The notes under the pieces were generated by a model. That model was not told where the DNA came from. It did not search any database and saw nothing but the letters and a program-made list of their open reading frames with translations. The translations under genes and the position numbers were made by a program. From NCBI GenBank assembly GCA_028023455.1, contig JAQFVV010006271.1, positions 1,367,795-1,431,794 on the forward strand: a stretch of 64,000 nt of DNA. The letters run 5' to 3'. Below are positions 26,441 to 39,579 of this stretch, in pieces. The stretch comes from Epiperipatus broadwayi. Its lineage: Eukaryota > Onychophora > Udeonychophora > Euonychophora > Peripatidae. Within the stretch, counting starts at the first letter, position 1. Each line of letters starts with the position of its first letter.

Positions 26441-26922
26441 TATATAAAAAAACAACTAACGGAGTGTTAACTTTTCCCAACGTAAAACATTCATTTTAGC
26501 AATTTAAAACTCGGGGGAAAATTTTTTTTTACCTTACAGACACATTCAACTTTTTAATTAATTAAAAAAATGACATTTGCTCTCATTAGGAAACAAAACT
26601 CGGAAAAATTATACGTATATTTTTATATAACTATATTAAACTAAAACTAACTTCTCAGGGTAGTAATTTTTTTAAAAAAAATGACATACGTCCCACTGCG
26701 ACAAACTAGAAGCAAAAAAATTCACGTATAACTAACAATTATTTTGTTATTTTTAAAAAAAAAAAAACATTATATATATGTGTACAAATTACTCATTAAT
26801 TTAAAACAGAAGAAAGAAAAAACATTATACACACATACAAATGTTATACAGGGCATTGCAGGGTATGGAAAATTTCGAATAGCCACACGATGGGCGTCCA
26901 GAATACGGAAAAAAAAATCTAC
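26441..26922 (-). other. Element A leader next to the 5' LTR, with a primer-site-like motif
   Basis: On the minus strand positions 26900-26882 read TGGACGCCCATCGTGTGGC. This resembles the lysine-tRNA primer site found at 60333-60350 (TGGCACCCAACGTGGGGC), with one inserted base and several mismatches. It sits 22 bp inside the LTR edge, further than usual. No coding frame was recognised in the leader. Confidence 0.35.
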
Positions 26923-29046
26923 TGTGACAGTCAGATTATGTATGTTGATTTAACCCAGTTCGAATACTAGGCGAAAGTACCTCAAGGCCAACCATACGCG
27001 AGATATTAAATCAATAATACTATGACCTCTGCCCTATTCGTCTAGTCTCGAAGCTATTATGAACCGAACAACACTATCTGAGACACGCATAGACATTTTC
27101 TTCCCGAGCCACGAGCTTAGCATCAGCGGGATACATGGACAAAACCACCTGCGGAGCTTAAATAGTTAAATTGCAAAAATACTTAGAAATATGTGTTCTG
27201 CGTGCCTGGATCATTTGAAAGTAAAACAAAGCATTAAAAGATAACTAGCAAACGCAAGCTTTTTAGTGAAATAAATATCTTTAATAAATGACATTTGAAA
27301 TATTATTAATAATTTAATGGCCTTCGCTATTCCCCGAAATTTCTGAATAACTAATGAGACAATGAAAATCTGATTAATATACTTGCGGTCTAAATCTTTC
27401 CTTCCCAGTTTTATTAAACATTGTCAACTCGAATCTGCTCGATAATGTGTAATAATAAAAATTTTCCGCAAAGCAGTTTCTAATTGCTTTGCACTAAAAC
27501 AGAGTTTAAAGCCATTTAAGATGTATATCGCTAAATCTGACATACGTAAGAAGCTAATGGCGAACAAAAGAAGCGTTATCGAGGAGATCAAATTGGCAAA
27601 CAACAAAACAGAAAAAAAGAAACTTACTCGTACTAAATTTTACAAGTATGAATCAAACTGGAAAGGGATTTTTATATGAACAATTAACTAATAAACTTAA
27701 CCGCAATGAAATTAAAATATTTACACATGGGAGTAATGAAGAATAGCGAAGAAAAGGGGTTAAATATCTAAGTAGATGATCACATATACATATATCTAAC
27801 TAGTGTAATAAAAATAGTTACATTATAAATATCATTAAGCAAACATTTCATAAATATTCAAGAAAGCAATTATAAAAAGTATGGACAAAAAGGGTAGCAT
27901 AATGAATAGTTCATGAGGAGAGATATGATTACCGTCCTTATTCCTTGGTCATATTCCATCGACGGGCGTAGCTTGATCGTCTGTGTTCGACCGGTCAAGG
28001 AAAGTGGAAATCAGTAGCATGGTTTCACAAAAAGTCCTCCAGACACGGCACAGAGTTCAGATGACGATTGAGTAAATACTACGGCATTTTTCTGGTATTG
28101 AGGAACCCCGGCGATAGGCAAAGCTATTTATTTGCCTAGCCGAGCATATTAGAATCCATCATACTTATACGATTTTTAGCTTGAGCAGGTTCAAACTTCT
28201 TCATGATTTGTAGACGATAATTGTAGACTTTTTGGAATAAAATCACAAACAAAATCTGACAGAGTTCTCCTAAGAGAAATCTGAATGCACCTTGCAATAG
28301 CAGATCTGAATGAAACTTGCAAGAGCAAAATCTTGAATCAACCTTGCAATAGCAAAATCTGATATCACTCTTCCAATAGCAAAATCTGAATCAACTGAAT
28401 CCTTCAAAAGGAAAAATCTGAATAATCAATCTTTTGTTCTCCCTTCTATTTATACCCTCTCTGTCAGCTACCTTCTATTGTTTGTATGATCTGAGATCTT
28501 GATAAGCCTCCCCATGCTCCTTTGTTTCAAAGCAACACTTTCTAAAAATAACTTTAACTTTTTTACTCTAACTTTCTTACTTCAAAGTTTGAATTCTCTT
28601 AATTAAAAAGAAAGAGAAGGCCATCTTTAATTACACTTGAATGGCTCACTAATTAAAACCATACATTCTTTTAGAAAATGTTGGCAGGCTTATCTCAAAA
28701 TCAAATCATACTAAATATTTTAACAAAATTTTAACAACAATATATTATTATTTTTTTATAGTAGAATAAGCATTTTATTTCAGCAGAATTTTGCATTAAC
28801 TCATATATATATACACTAGATGTATATATATGTTTGACTAATAGGTTAAGCAATTTTTATTAATAGAATGAAATTTATTTAAAACAAAATATTTAAATGT
28901 AATACACATTTAATAAGCATAATTATTTTTAACTCTAATACAAAACCCTGCTGATATTGTACTATAAACTTAATTCAGGTCTACAATACTAATTAAGTTT
29001 ATAGGAAGATGTGAAGCATGGATTGGACTTCAGATCCATTGCTTCA
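26923..29046 (-). repeat. Element A LTR (5' LTR in element orientation)
   Basis: This is 2124 bp, over 99% identical to the left LTR by eye. Differences include a 3-bp gain near 27455, a 9-bp loss near 27977 and a 4-bp loss near 28610. It should drive transcription leftwards from the TATA box at 28446-28454, with a minus-strand AATAAA at 28132-28127. Confidence 0.92.
28446..28454 (-). promoter_or_regulatory. TATA box of element A (promoter LTR)
   Basis: Minus-strand TATAAATAG, identical to the copy in the left LTR. In element orientation this LTR is upstream of the internal region, so this is the functional promoter position. Confidence 0.75.
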
Positions 29047-29050
29047 TTAT

Positions 29051-31650
29051 AAAACATCAAAAACCAGAGATGATAGAATTGGAGCAGAGATCTATGGATT
29101 TTCAGCTCCAGAGTAAACAATTCTACAATAGCATTAAATCATACAGGGCATACTACTACTTAATTAATACTATAGTAGTCCATTCACATGTTAGGTGGCA
29201 TTTTGATAAATCACATGATATTTCAACACTAAAAATGAGGAATTGAGCTTTGATACATCACATTGAACTGCCATTTTAATATAATAAACTGCCCAAGTAT
29301 TATTGTAAAAATACTCTAAATGAAAGCAACTAGTTACTTATTGAATTTATAAAAAAGTGCTCAACACATTTAATCACAACTAAAATAAAAATTTTAATGT
29401 ATATTGTAATGAGTACAACAGTCTGCATTATTAATTGAGGAATGGAGTACAGATTAGTCTTTGGTGTTTCATGAATTTTAATAAAATCACCACTTCTTTA
29501 GATATGATTTAAGTCTAATGGGCCATTAGTAATTGGAAAGGTGATATTAAACTATATAGCACATTGTTATTTCTATGTGTCTGTAAAAGATAACCCTTTG
29601 AAAATAAAACGACCATGGAAGACAAATATCCAATATCTATAACACGTGGCAAGGCTATTGAGCTGAAATATGTATAGTATGAAAGAAATAGTTTGTTATT
29701 TTAGACTGAATAGCAGTGAACAGTCTTAAAAGCTTATATATTATATAATATACTAAAATCCGCACATTTATTATATATATTCTATCTATGCACACGTATA
29801 ATTCAAACAGATTTAATTGCTATTATTCATATTATATAGAGTGTATATATTGTTGCTACAACAAATATATAGATATATTTGTTTTTATTTATTTTATTGA
29901 CATACTCTTGTTCTATTTATTAATTAATCTCTAGTTGATTTTTACTTATTTTGTGGTATAATATTTTTCTTTTTTAAACATATTTTTGAATGTTAAACAT
30001 TAAAATTTAACTGAATATTTTTATTAAAAACGATTTTTACATTTATGATGTCTACTGCTTTTATTTATTTCCTGGTCCGAATTAAAATTTTCTTCGACTT
30101 TTTAAGTAGCAATCTCACTGCACTTAACTAGGAAATAACACGTTACACCTAGATTAAGATTTGGAATTTATTGCAATAATATTGTTTTTAATGCAAGAGT
30201 AAAGATAGTTTTATGAAATTTATTTCGAGTTAATCATTTTAGCATGCTATATACAAACAATTCTAGAAAAGTCTCATGGTTAAGTGATTATTATATGTGT
30301 CTGCAATGTCCATGACCACGGATTCAGATTTAGCCGGAACTTGGATTTTTTTAATTAGTATGTAGATTTTTAAAATTAATATGTAGATTTGGATGCAGGT
30401 ATTATTATTATTAGATAACCTGCAGTAAATATAAATAATCATTCATAATTGTTATCTAGTTATTTTTCAATTTAATTTTAACTGTTTGCGCTTTATAAAT
30501 AAATATTATTTACATACATTACTGTCATTTCATAATATGTGAAAAACTACTGCATAGTAAATCGTAAGATTTCACGCTGGTTGTTTATAAATAAGACTTA
30601 GTGATTTAAATGCGAAGATTTTTAAAGTTTCAGCTCTCAAATCAAAATGCTTTAGACTGGCTTATATATATATAGAAAGTTAAGTAAAGAAAAGGGTGAA
30701 TCATACTGTTCTTGTAAAATCTCTGTCTTGTGTTGCGATTTGAGAACCCTCTAGACAGCTATCATTACATCTGATTGGCTGCCATACAAGCATTCTAAAA
30801 AAAGCCATGCCAGAGGTTTCAGCCTGTCAATTGACTCACTGTAAATTGAAAGATTTCATGAGTATTAATGTGTAATAAGAAATGTGGACTTAATCAGTGA
30901 AGTATTGAATAGCTTCATGCTCGCAGATCTAACCCTTCAGCTTCACCTATTTAAATAGAAAGTAGATTGAAGTAAAGAAGGGTTTCCCTCTTTTCTTCCA
31001 TAATGTAAGCTTGTGGTTAAACACCTGTAGAGATCCCTACTATTGCATTTTACACGCATATTCTCGAGATTATAGCCTCAGTAAATATTATTTAAACAAG
31101 AAAGAAAAATATAAAACTATTTAATAACCAGAAGATGATTAGTTTGTAAACCATGTCTTTTCTTTCATTATTCCACTGTAAAAAGATGTTGGAGAGTTTT
31201 TAGACCAGGATGGATTACATAAAATTCTTTGTATCTATTGCAGCCATGATCATCATCATTTTCAATCATTATTGATTCTCTGAAAAATGATTCTTTTTCC
31301 ATGTTTAATCCAGTTTGTCCAATTCATAGATTTCTCTTTTTTCCATTGCTCCAGCAAATTTCCTTATTTCAACCATCCATTTCTTATTTTTTTAATTTTT
31401 TATGATTTTGTCAATTAAGTTTAATGCTTCAATTGTTGACACATCTTTTCTAGTTTTATCTACAGTTCGTATCCATTCCAGCTTCTTAACTTTTTTTATT
31501 AATGTCAATGATACTTATTTGTTATTCCAACCACATATTTTACAATACAGTTAATTAGTGTTACTCATAACATATATTTCTCCATACTTATTTAATTAAA
31601 TAGTTTGAAGTTTATGAATTGCAATTTCACTGAGTTTCAAAGCCAGATCC
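29051..31650. other. AT-rich DNA; one possible tRNA-like SINE relic
   Basis: No gene was recognised. At 30276-30340 the plus strand has ATGGTTAAGTGATTA, close to an A box, then GGATTCAGATTTA in the place of a B box. This may be the head of an old tRNA-derived SINE. The sequence at 30700-31060 is less AT-rich but has no assignable frame. Confidence 0.4.
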
Positions 31651-31660
31651 ATTTATATAT

Positions 31661-31822
31661 AATTAGAGGGGATTTGAACCCAGACTTTCAAGCTCACTTT
31701 GATCATCCATTCCATCTTATACAACTGACACACATAACCACAAACATGCAAAAAAGATAAATGATCTCCAATTCATGTTAAATGGAGATCAAAAGGCTGA
31801 GTTCAAATACCCTCTATTTACA
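31661..31822. repeat. Palindromic MITE-like repeat, copy 2
   Basis: Same family as 3350-3523: it begins TTAGAGGGGATTTGAACCC, shares CCATCTTATACAACTG, and ends in GAGTTCAAATACCCTCTA. The two ends are again inverted repeats, more diverged than in copy 1. Two copies in one window point to a dispersed family. Confidence 0.65.
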
Positions 31823-31829
31823 TCTTGCT

Positions 31830-34800
31830 TAAAATATAAATACTATATATATATATTTAATTATTATGTTTTAATTATATATATATTTAATTTAACATAT
31901 ATATATATTGTAACAGGTACATACGCCATTTATTTTTTTTAAAATTAAACATAAAAAATAAAAGTTCACAAATAAAAACTTCTTTTTTAAGAATTAAAAA
32001 TTGAAAATTAAAAATCATCTAAACTCTAATATATAAAATCGCACAGATGAAAAATTATTAAACAAACTTTATTAAGAAGAAAAAAGTATTTTAAAAGTAA
32101 ATTTTCAGTAAAGATTTAAAGATAAAAATATATCTAAGTTTGTACAATAAATTAATTAATGTTATTGTAAAATGGAAATGATTATTTTAATTAGTCCAAG
32201 TGAACTAGCCCTTGGGCATTTCAAAATATATAAGAAATGGTCAGATAGGAGAAAAAACAGTAGAAACTAATAGCCAATAAAAGAAATCCCTCAGGAATCG
32301 GACCTCAATGAAAGGGTCACCATTATTATGACATAATGTTGAGTTAATCCGCAAAATTAATATAAAAAGAAAAAGTTTTGAAATAAATTTTAGTGAAGAA
32401 AGAGCTGGGTGAGAAGATAGAGATGTGACAGCAGAGGTGTGCTGTATGTGTTGCAGGAGAAGGGATTGAAAAGATGCACTCTTCGATCCCTTCAGTTTTG
32501 CTTGAAAAAAAAAGAAGGAAAGAGAAATGACCAATCGTTTTCTTATACTATGGACCACAGGACATCGAGGCAATTAACACTGGATCCCAAACTGCAAGCA
32601 ACTGATAAAGAGGAACTTTTTTAAACTGTAAGAACTTTATGAACTCTAATAAGCTTTAACTATAATTCTAAAACTCCAGTATATGAAAAGAATAAGAACT
32701 TTAAATTCTAAAACTTGTTTCCTATTTTATAGAAATAGAATCCTATCTGACCAACTTAATTTATTAATAAGTAATTTTATTTGATGTATTTCTTTTTTAA
32801 AATCATTTCCATTTTTTTTTTTTTGTTCTTTCAAAATTTTATTATGATTTTTTTATTATTTATAAACAACCTTTTATAAATGTTAAATTTAAGTTGGGCA
32901 TGAATGGTTGCATAGATTCACAAAGTTATGTTAGTTTAAGGGAGGATAAATCTTAGGTTATTTGTTTCATAGTTAAATTGGGTTAATTGATAAAATATAT
33001 TGGTGTAATTAGTAAATGCAGTATGAGGTCCACTATGGGCAGGATCACATGATACGCCACACTTGGGCAAAATAAGCCTATTTTTTTATTGACCATCAGA
33101 GACAGATGGTATTTCCTGCTCTGTGAATCACCCCTTTTGCCTATGGAATGGGATCGTAAGTCGGCAAAAAGGACCACAATCCCTTCCTATGGAGTTTTCT
33201 TTTTTATTCTTCTTCTTGCCAGACAGATGTAACATTCCTGTACTGGATGAGAAACAATTTCTTCTCTTAACCACGCTGTTCAGATGTGCATTTCTGACAG
33301 TATGGTATTGTGCTGTCGTATTCATGCTACATTGAATACATCGATATATCAGATGGATTGACATTGGTTTGACTGCAAACTTGTGGCCTAAAGTTAAATA
33401 AGGGATAGAATATTTTCTTTTCAAATGCAATCTATGTAGTCTATTTATACTTGATGCTCTGATAAAATATTAAACTCATCTGTGCGAAGTTTTAAAATAA
33501 AATAAAGACAGTTAAATTGTAAATTAAAATCTAAAGTAAAATAAGTTATAAAGTTTTGTAAAAAAATAAAAGTTAGACTAAACTAATAATTCTTTATTTA
33601 TATGTGCATAAATAAATGTTTGTGTGTTAATTACTGGCAGTGGCTTTTTTTTTTTAATATTAATATATTTTGATAATATTTATCATTATCATAAATCTCT
33701 ACTGCTCTGCTGAGCTAGTGACTGGGGCTAACAGTGTAAATATAAAATAAAGTGGAATCTTAACAGCACATATCTGCTTACTCTATAAATTTTCTAGGTT
33801 CAAGTAGCCTAGTGGCACTCTGTACGACAGATACGGTAAGACGCCATTCCATCAGACCGTTATAATATATATATATATATTGGTAAAATAGATCGACTTA
33901 AAAAAAGAAAAACCTTTTCAAACAGACACAAAATGGACTAATATTCATTTAATAGTAAGTTATTTCTACAAAAGAACCTCATTCAAAGTTAATTTTTTGA
34001 TTAATTTCATTCATTAAGATTCCAACTGATGAGGAGAACGCAATGTTTTTTTTTTTTTTTGGTTTTGTAAACAATCTTGGCCAAAGAATAAGAATATCTG
34101 ATATTGTTATAATAACTGAGGACCCAAGATATACTATTCTAAAACTATCAAAATATGCAACAAGTTGTCTTATATTCTATACATAGTTTGATGGTAGAAA
34201 AAATAATAACTAATAAATAAATGTACGATTGGAAAGTGCATTAGTTTCAAAAGAACCAGGTATAATAAGTACAGAGTTAAACTCTTATTAACAAAACTAA
34301 AGGTTAGAAATTATTCTGAAAGTATTGATAAAATAGAATAGGATATTGATTTAGTAAACAATTTCTTTCTAGTATCTGCTGATTTCTCAACCTTATACTA
34401 GATGGCAGTAGTGAAGTAGAATAAATAGGATTTTCTCTTGTAAAATTAAAACACACTATTGTTTTAAATCAAAGACACCATTTGGTATAATATATTTTAA
34501 AACTAATACAAAAACTATATACGTTGAATTATTCAGTTTTAAGATTGTCATCTTTTATAGAGTAGAAGTAAAAGCAATAAATGACCAGTGGCTTTCTTCC
34601 TCACTTAGATTAATATTTTTTTAACCATAGATATAATAAAAAAATAAGTTTCAAGTTATTTGGTTTTAACTAGCAAAATTAAGGTATAATCATCGTCATT
34701 GAATGAAAAACAATGAAAATCCAGTGCTTCCTTTCAAAGTGTAATTAACAACTTCTGAAGATTCAGATGAAATGTTACAAATACTAAGAAATATGGACTG

Positions 34801-35630
34801 GAGAGACTAATAGATTTGAAATTTTTATATGTTTATTTTATTATATTTTGAAGATGTATTAGAAATAAACATATTCTACTGTAGTTTCCTTCTTGTACTG
34901 AGTTGAAGCAGATAAAATTTTTAGTTTGCTGATATAGAAATTACAAAAATGTTCTATCATATTTGTACAGCTTTGTAAAAGTCACATAGCAGCTGATATT
35001 TTTCAAACTATTTGTTTTTTTTATATTATTTATTTTAACAATATATATTATCTAATTTAAAAAATGTAATTAAGCAATAATATTATTTTGCTAATAATTA
35101 TGTATAGACTGACTTTTATAAAATTTGCATTTAGCACTATGCAAATTTTAGGCTTTACCATGATTTGAATTTAAATTGTATACAATTATGATTTTTAGGA
35201 CTATTTATTATATTATGAAATCATTCACACAATAACATTTTTACTTGGAATAATACATGTAGCTGAACTATTTGTTTTTAAAAAGAATATGTTTACAAAT
35301 ACATTTAACCATTAGTAGCATCTGACAAGGTAATATAGAATGTAGCACTTCTGTGTTAAATATTGCTGGCTTGATCAATGGCAGTCTAACTGAGTATTGA
35401 ATGTATGAAATACTTAATGAAAGATGATGCTCTAGCCAATGTCAGCATTTTGCCAAATGGGTCAATAAAAATCTTATATACATATTTATAAGAGTCCTCC
35501 TGATTTCACAATTTTTTCCTTTTACAAGCAAGAGTAATGAGTGGTTTTTACATATTATAGATTATCACACTAGGTTGACTTAAATTATTATTTGTCATTG
35601 TCAGGTGAGTAGCTTCATTGATTTTTTTTC
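31830..35630. other. AT-rich DNA with a less AT-rich unassigned segment
   Basis: Positions 32220-32640 and 33020-33430 are less AT-rich and open for 60-110 codons in several frames on both strands, but none resembles a known family. The segment at 33120-33430 includes a lysine-rich minus-strand frame. Simultaneous openness on both strands argues against a real exon. An old repeat is as likely. Confidence 0.35.
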
Positions 35631-35639
35631 TCATTCAAT

Positions 35640-35835
35640 ACTGAATGTATCAATAGAAATATGTTATATTGGAAAAATGAAAGAATATTGGGCTAGATGA
35701 AAAGTTGAAAAGGAGAGGAATTGAAATAACTGCTCACATAACAGTGGCAAATAACCCCATAAACCAACCTAGTGCAATAATCTGTAATACTTGCATATTA
35801 TTAACTTACCTTGCTCTTAAAAAAAGAAAATGTAA
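35640..35835 (+). repeat. Dispersed repeat, member 1
   Basis: Shares blocks with 43430-43590 in the same order: TATTGG..., GTGGCAAATAACCCCATAAACCAACC (here) against ATGGCAAATGATTC...AAGCCAACC (there), then ATAAT...ATTAACTTxxCTTTTAAAAA. A 73-codon frame runs from 35705 here and a 75-codon frame covers the second member. Both frames read ...ANxxxxQPxxxIxN, so the repeat may once have been coding. I recognise no family. Confidence 0.45.
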
Positions 35836-36810
35836 AGTGAGGAAGATTCTCTTAGATAATTATGTAAAATTTCTTTTGCTATGTTCCGAGAAACTAGTCT
35901 ATTCTGTAAAATGTAATAGTAAATAAACATTTTCTATATATTTAGTATTCATTTATCCAAAAATCACTAGTTCAGTTGTTACGCTAGGCCATTATTAGTC
36001 ATGTTAGCAATAACTGAAGTAGATATAAGAATAATATTACTTGCGCTATTATGTTATATAATAAATTATATGCTATTATTATAATAGTTGATTATATTTG
36101 TAGAAGTATAACTAAAATTTGATTTTAAAAAAAAAACTGTAAAATAGTCTAACATATAACTACAAATAAATTGTCATTCTTACAAACTTCAGATAAAGTT
36201 TTTAATTAATAATTGGTCAATATCTCTGTGGATAATAACATGAATACTGTTACTTAATTATTGTAAACATCTTTGAATCTAGTTACCATATATCAAAAAA
36301 AGGCCAAATCTAAGAGATCTATTAAATTATAGAGTCCAACATTATCAAAGTCCACAAATAGTTACATTTCTTTTAAGTCAAAAATAGTTTTTTATGTTCT
36401 TTTTCAAAAACAAACTCATTGTTTATACATCTTTTCACAAACAATCTATTATTGATAATGGAATTCATCAATGTTTATAAAGTAACATTAAAAATGACTT
36501 CTAGAATACACTGGATTAAAGGAATGTCAAACAAAAACAGGCTATTATTTATATTGACAAAGTTATTATCCTTTACTCATAAGAAGTATTAGTTATATTT
36601 TATGTGTCCACTTTCTGGAACAAAACTTAACATGCAAATGTTTGCTTACATCCATCTATATAATGTTTGACTGTAATTAAAAAAAAGTAATAAAAAGTAT
36701 AATTTGTTATAATTGTAAAATTGTGTTCATTATAACAAATTATAATTTTTACAAATAATCTACATTTGGTACCAATGATTCTTATCTTTTCACTTTAAAA
36801 CTAATATGTT

Positions 36811-37043
36811 CACAGAGGCAAAACTCTTTATACAATAGCATCACTCAGTGCAAGCCAGACTAATCAATGGATGCAGAAAGATTTGTGCATAAAATCCCTA
36901 CCTACTGCCTATCCATCCAATATTCACAGACTTGTTTCTAGATTGTGATCTTCATCAGTGAGGAGACTTGAGTCTTCCTGCATCCATTGATTATTTTGGC
37001 TTTCACTGAGTGGCGCTACTGTATGGAGAGTATTGCCTCTGTG
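36811..37043. mobile_element. MITE-like palindromic element, 233 bp
   Basis: Ends are CACAGAGGCAA and TTGCCTCTGTG. Homology continues inward through CACTCAGTG and AATCAATGGATGCAG and their complements, about 70 bp per arm with mismatches, around a unique core of about 90 bp. It has no coding potential. A target duplication was not evident, so the superfamily is unassigned. Confidence 0.7.
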
Positions 37044-37892
37044 AAAAACAGATTGTGTAAAAATAAAGAATGGAGATTATATGATGATTTGTAAACATTC
37101 AGAGTCAATTAACTTAAATGTTATAATGTAAATAAAAGAATATTATGTTAATTAAAATGTAAAATAGGATACTGTTTGCATTAATATTCTTATTTTTTGT
37201 ATGTTACTTAAATAGAATTAATTATATAGTGGGAAGGAGATAACTGGGATTATATTATATTTATTTTACTTTTTTTTATTTTTAAATTTATTTGATGTTT
37301 TATAATTTTGTATTCAGTGTTACACATTGTCATTTATGAGTTCTAGTATTACTTGCATTTACTATAAACCAATAACCACTGTAATCAAATATTCATAAGC
37401 AAAATGCAGACTGCCATATAATACAGTTAGAAACATAATATTTTACGATTAACACAGTTAATATTTAAAATGATATTGTTAGGTTTTTGAAGTCCAAAAA
37501 TAAACTGTGTGGTTGGCAAGCACTAACAATAAAAATGATAATCATGCGATATTGTTTGACTGTAGCGTTCTATCAGTTTTCGAAAAGGGAATTTAACATA
37601 TATATTTTAAAGTAATAATCTTCAAATTTTATCAATTCATGGAATCATTAAATCTATCATAATTACTCTGCAGAAGCAAATTGTGTTACATCATGTATGC
37701 ATTTCACAAGATTTGAAAATTGATTATCTTATATTCCTATACATTTGATTAAACAGATCAATAATGTGTAATCATAAATACGATTTTCTATATAATAGAT
37801 ATATACAGTTTTACTGTATTATTAAGTTTTCCCTTTGTTTGTATTTATAATTTAATTGCAAAACATCTTTTATACTGTGACACAAAATGGAT

Positions 37893-39575
37893 TTTCTTTT
37901 TGCAGACATGGCTGAATACACATTTGGTAAGGTCCACCAGAATTATAGCTCTCATACATTGATTGAGTCTGCTGTTCTATTTAAACAGTGAGATAATTAT
38001 GTAGGCCCTTTATTCAAATTAAAATTTACATATTTGATTTGCTCAATTACTGAATGCTGACATAGTTGAGTACACTTTCAGTAAAGTCCAACATAATTAT
38101 AGTTCTCATAGATTGATTGAGTCTGCTGCTCTATTGAAATAGTGAGATAATTATGTAGGCACTTTATTCCAATTAAAAAATTCACATATTTCATTTATTC
38201 AATAACTGGATGCTATTTTCTTTCTTGTAAATTACATTCTTATGGCTGGCTAAGAGCCATACCTTCTTAATTTTTCTTTTATTATCCAACTGCATGCACA
38301 CATGGCTAACTATCTTCAGGTTGAATATATGTCCAAAATTCTGTTCATGTTCCCAGAAACAGATCTATATTTGGGCTTATTTTTAATATACCAGTATAGG
38401 TATATGTGCAGTATTAATCTTGCCATGATATTAAATCTTAATTCCCCATAATATATAGCAGTATATAGTTTAGAATGCTGTATAAAATTTTAGATCTGAC
38501 CTGTAGTGCATCCTCCTTTGATAATTTATCCTTTTTGTGTTTTAATTAATTTATTATTATTAGGAAGGGGGTGCAAAACTAACATTGAGTGTTGATGTGC
38601 AGATCTTTTTTATTTTATTTGTTAATTTAGGGATGTATGCTATGCTAGCCAATAGGTTAGCTTCAGATTGGGGTTGGGCAGAACGTTTCCAAATTTTATA
38701 AAATTGTTTGATAATATTTATTAGAATATTTTTGTCATAGCCTATATTATGTAAAAAAAAAAGAATATAGATTCCCATGTTAAAATTTATGCAGTATAGG
38801 CTATGACAAAAATATTTTAATAAATGTTATCAAACAATTTTATAAAATATATAATGTTCTTCCCAACTTCAGGCCAAAACTAAATCAAGGATTAGCATGC
38901 CATACACCCCAAATTATTAAATAAAAGAAAAAATATCTATGCACCAACACTCTATATCAGTTTTCACATATTTACTAGTCTTAACAGATTACTAACAACA
39001 TCATGAATAAATTACCAAAAGGAGAACACACCACAAATCATATATAAAATCTTCCACAATCCAATCTGTACTACTGCATATTTTGGTGAATCAAGAGCTA
39101 GCATGGGACAAATACCTATACCAGTGTGCTAAAAATAATCTCAAATGTAGTTGCTTTTTCTGAGAGCATTAACCATGATTTGGACATGTATTTAACTCAC
39201 AAATGGTTGATCTTGTGGGCATGAAGTAGGATAAAAGCAAAAGAAAGGTTAAGAAAATATGGCTTGTAGTTTACCACAAGAATCTAATTAACAAAAAAAA
39301 CAGCATCCAGTTATCAAGCATAATCACCTCACTGTTCAAATAAATCAGCAGCCTCAATCAATCTATGAGTATGATTCTGTTGGACTTAACAGTTATGTCA
39401 GCATCCAGTTATTGAACAACAATCAAATATGTAAATTTCTAATTTGAATAAAGTGTCTATATAATTATCTCACTGTTTGAATAGAGCAGCAGACTTAATC
39501 AATTTATGAGAACGGTGATTCTGGTTGACCTCACTGAAAATGCACTTAGTTGTATGCAAATTGCAAAAAGAAAAA
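37893..39575. repeat. Second long inverted repeat, arms about 0.8 kb, with subrepeats
   Basis: Left arm starts TTTCTTTTTGCA at about 37893 and the right arm ends in its complement at about 39575. The centre near 38769 is bounded by a well-conserved stem (38688-38744 with 38795-38850, containing TTTTGTCATAGCCTATA). Each arm holds a tandem duplication of about 145 bp near its outer end, marked by GATTGAGTCTGCTG and TGAGATAATTATGTAGGC at 37960-38160 and their inverted forms at 39320-39520. Arms differ by about 10-20% by eye, so it is older than the 22-26 kb foldback. No transposase frame. Confidence 0.75.
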
Positions 39576-39579
39576 AAAC

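Larger units (their letters stand above)
16543..29046 (-). mobile_element. LTR retrotransposon A, complete, non-autonomous
   Basis: Two direct repeats of about 2.13 kb (16543-18677 and 26923-29046) begin TGTGACAG and end TTGCTTCA on the plus strand, giving TG...CA termini. They are flanked by TTAT at 16539-16542 and 29047-29050, a 4-bp target duplication. The element reads on the minus strand: both LTRs have a minus-strand TATAAATAG and the only substantial open frame (19787-18888) is on that strand. By eye the LTRs differ at roughly ten positions plus a few indels, so insertion was recent. The internal region, less the nested foldback at 22006-26431, is about 3.8 kb, too short for a full gag-pol. 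No protease, reverse transcriptase, RNase H or catalytic integrase was seen. The integrase-tail homology and 4-bp duplication favour a Ty3/Gypsy-type or related element; this is inferred. Confidence 0.92.

Noticed and set aside
32241-33430. Several 60-110 codon frames on both strands as possible host exons
   Set aside because: Frames are open on both strands at once, show no recognised domain, and no splice sites or promoter link them.
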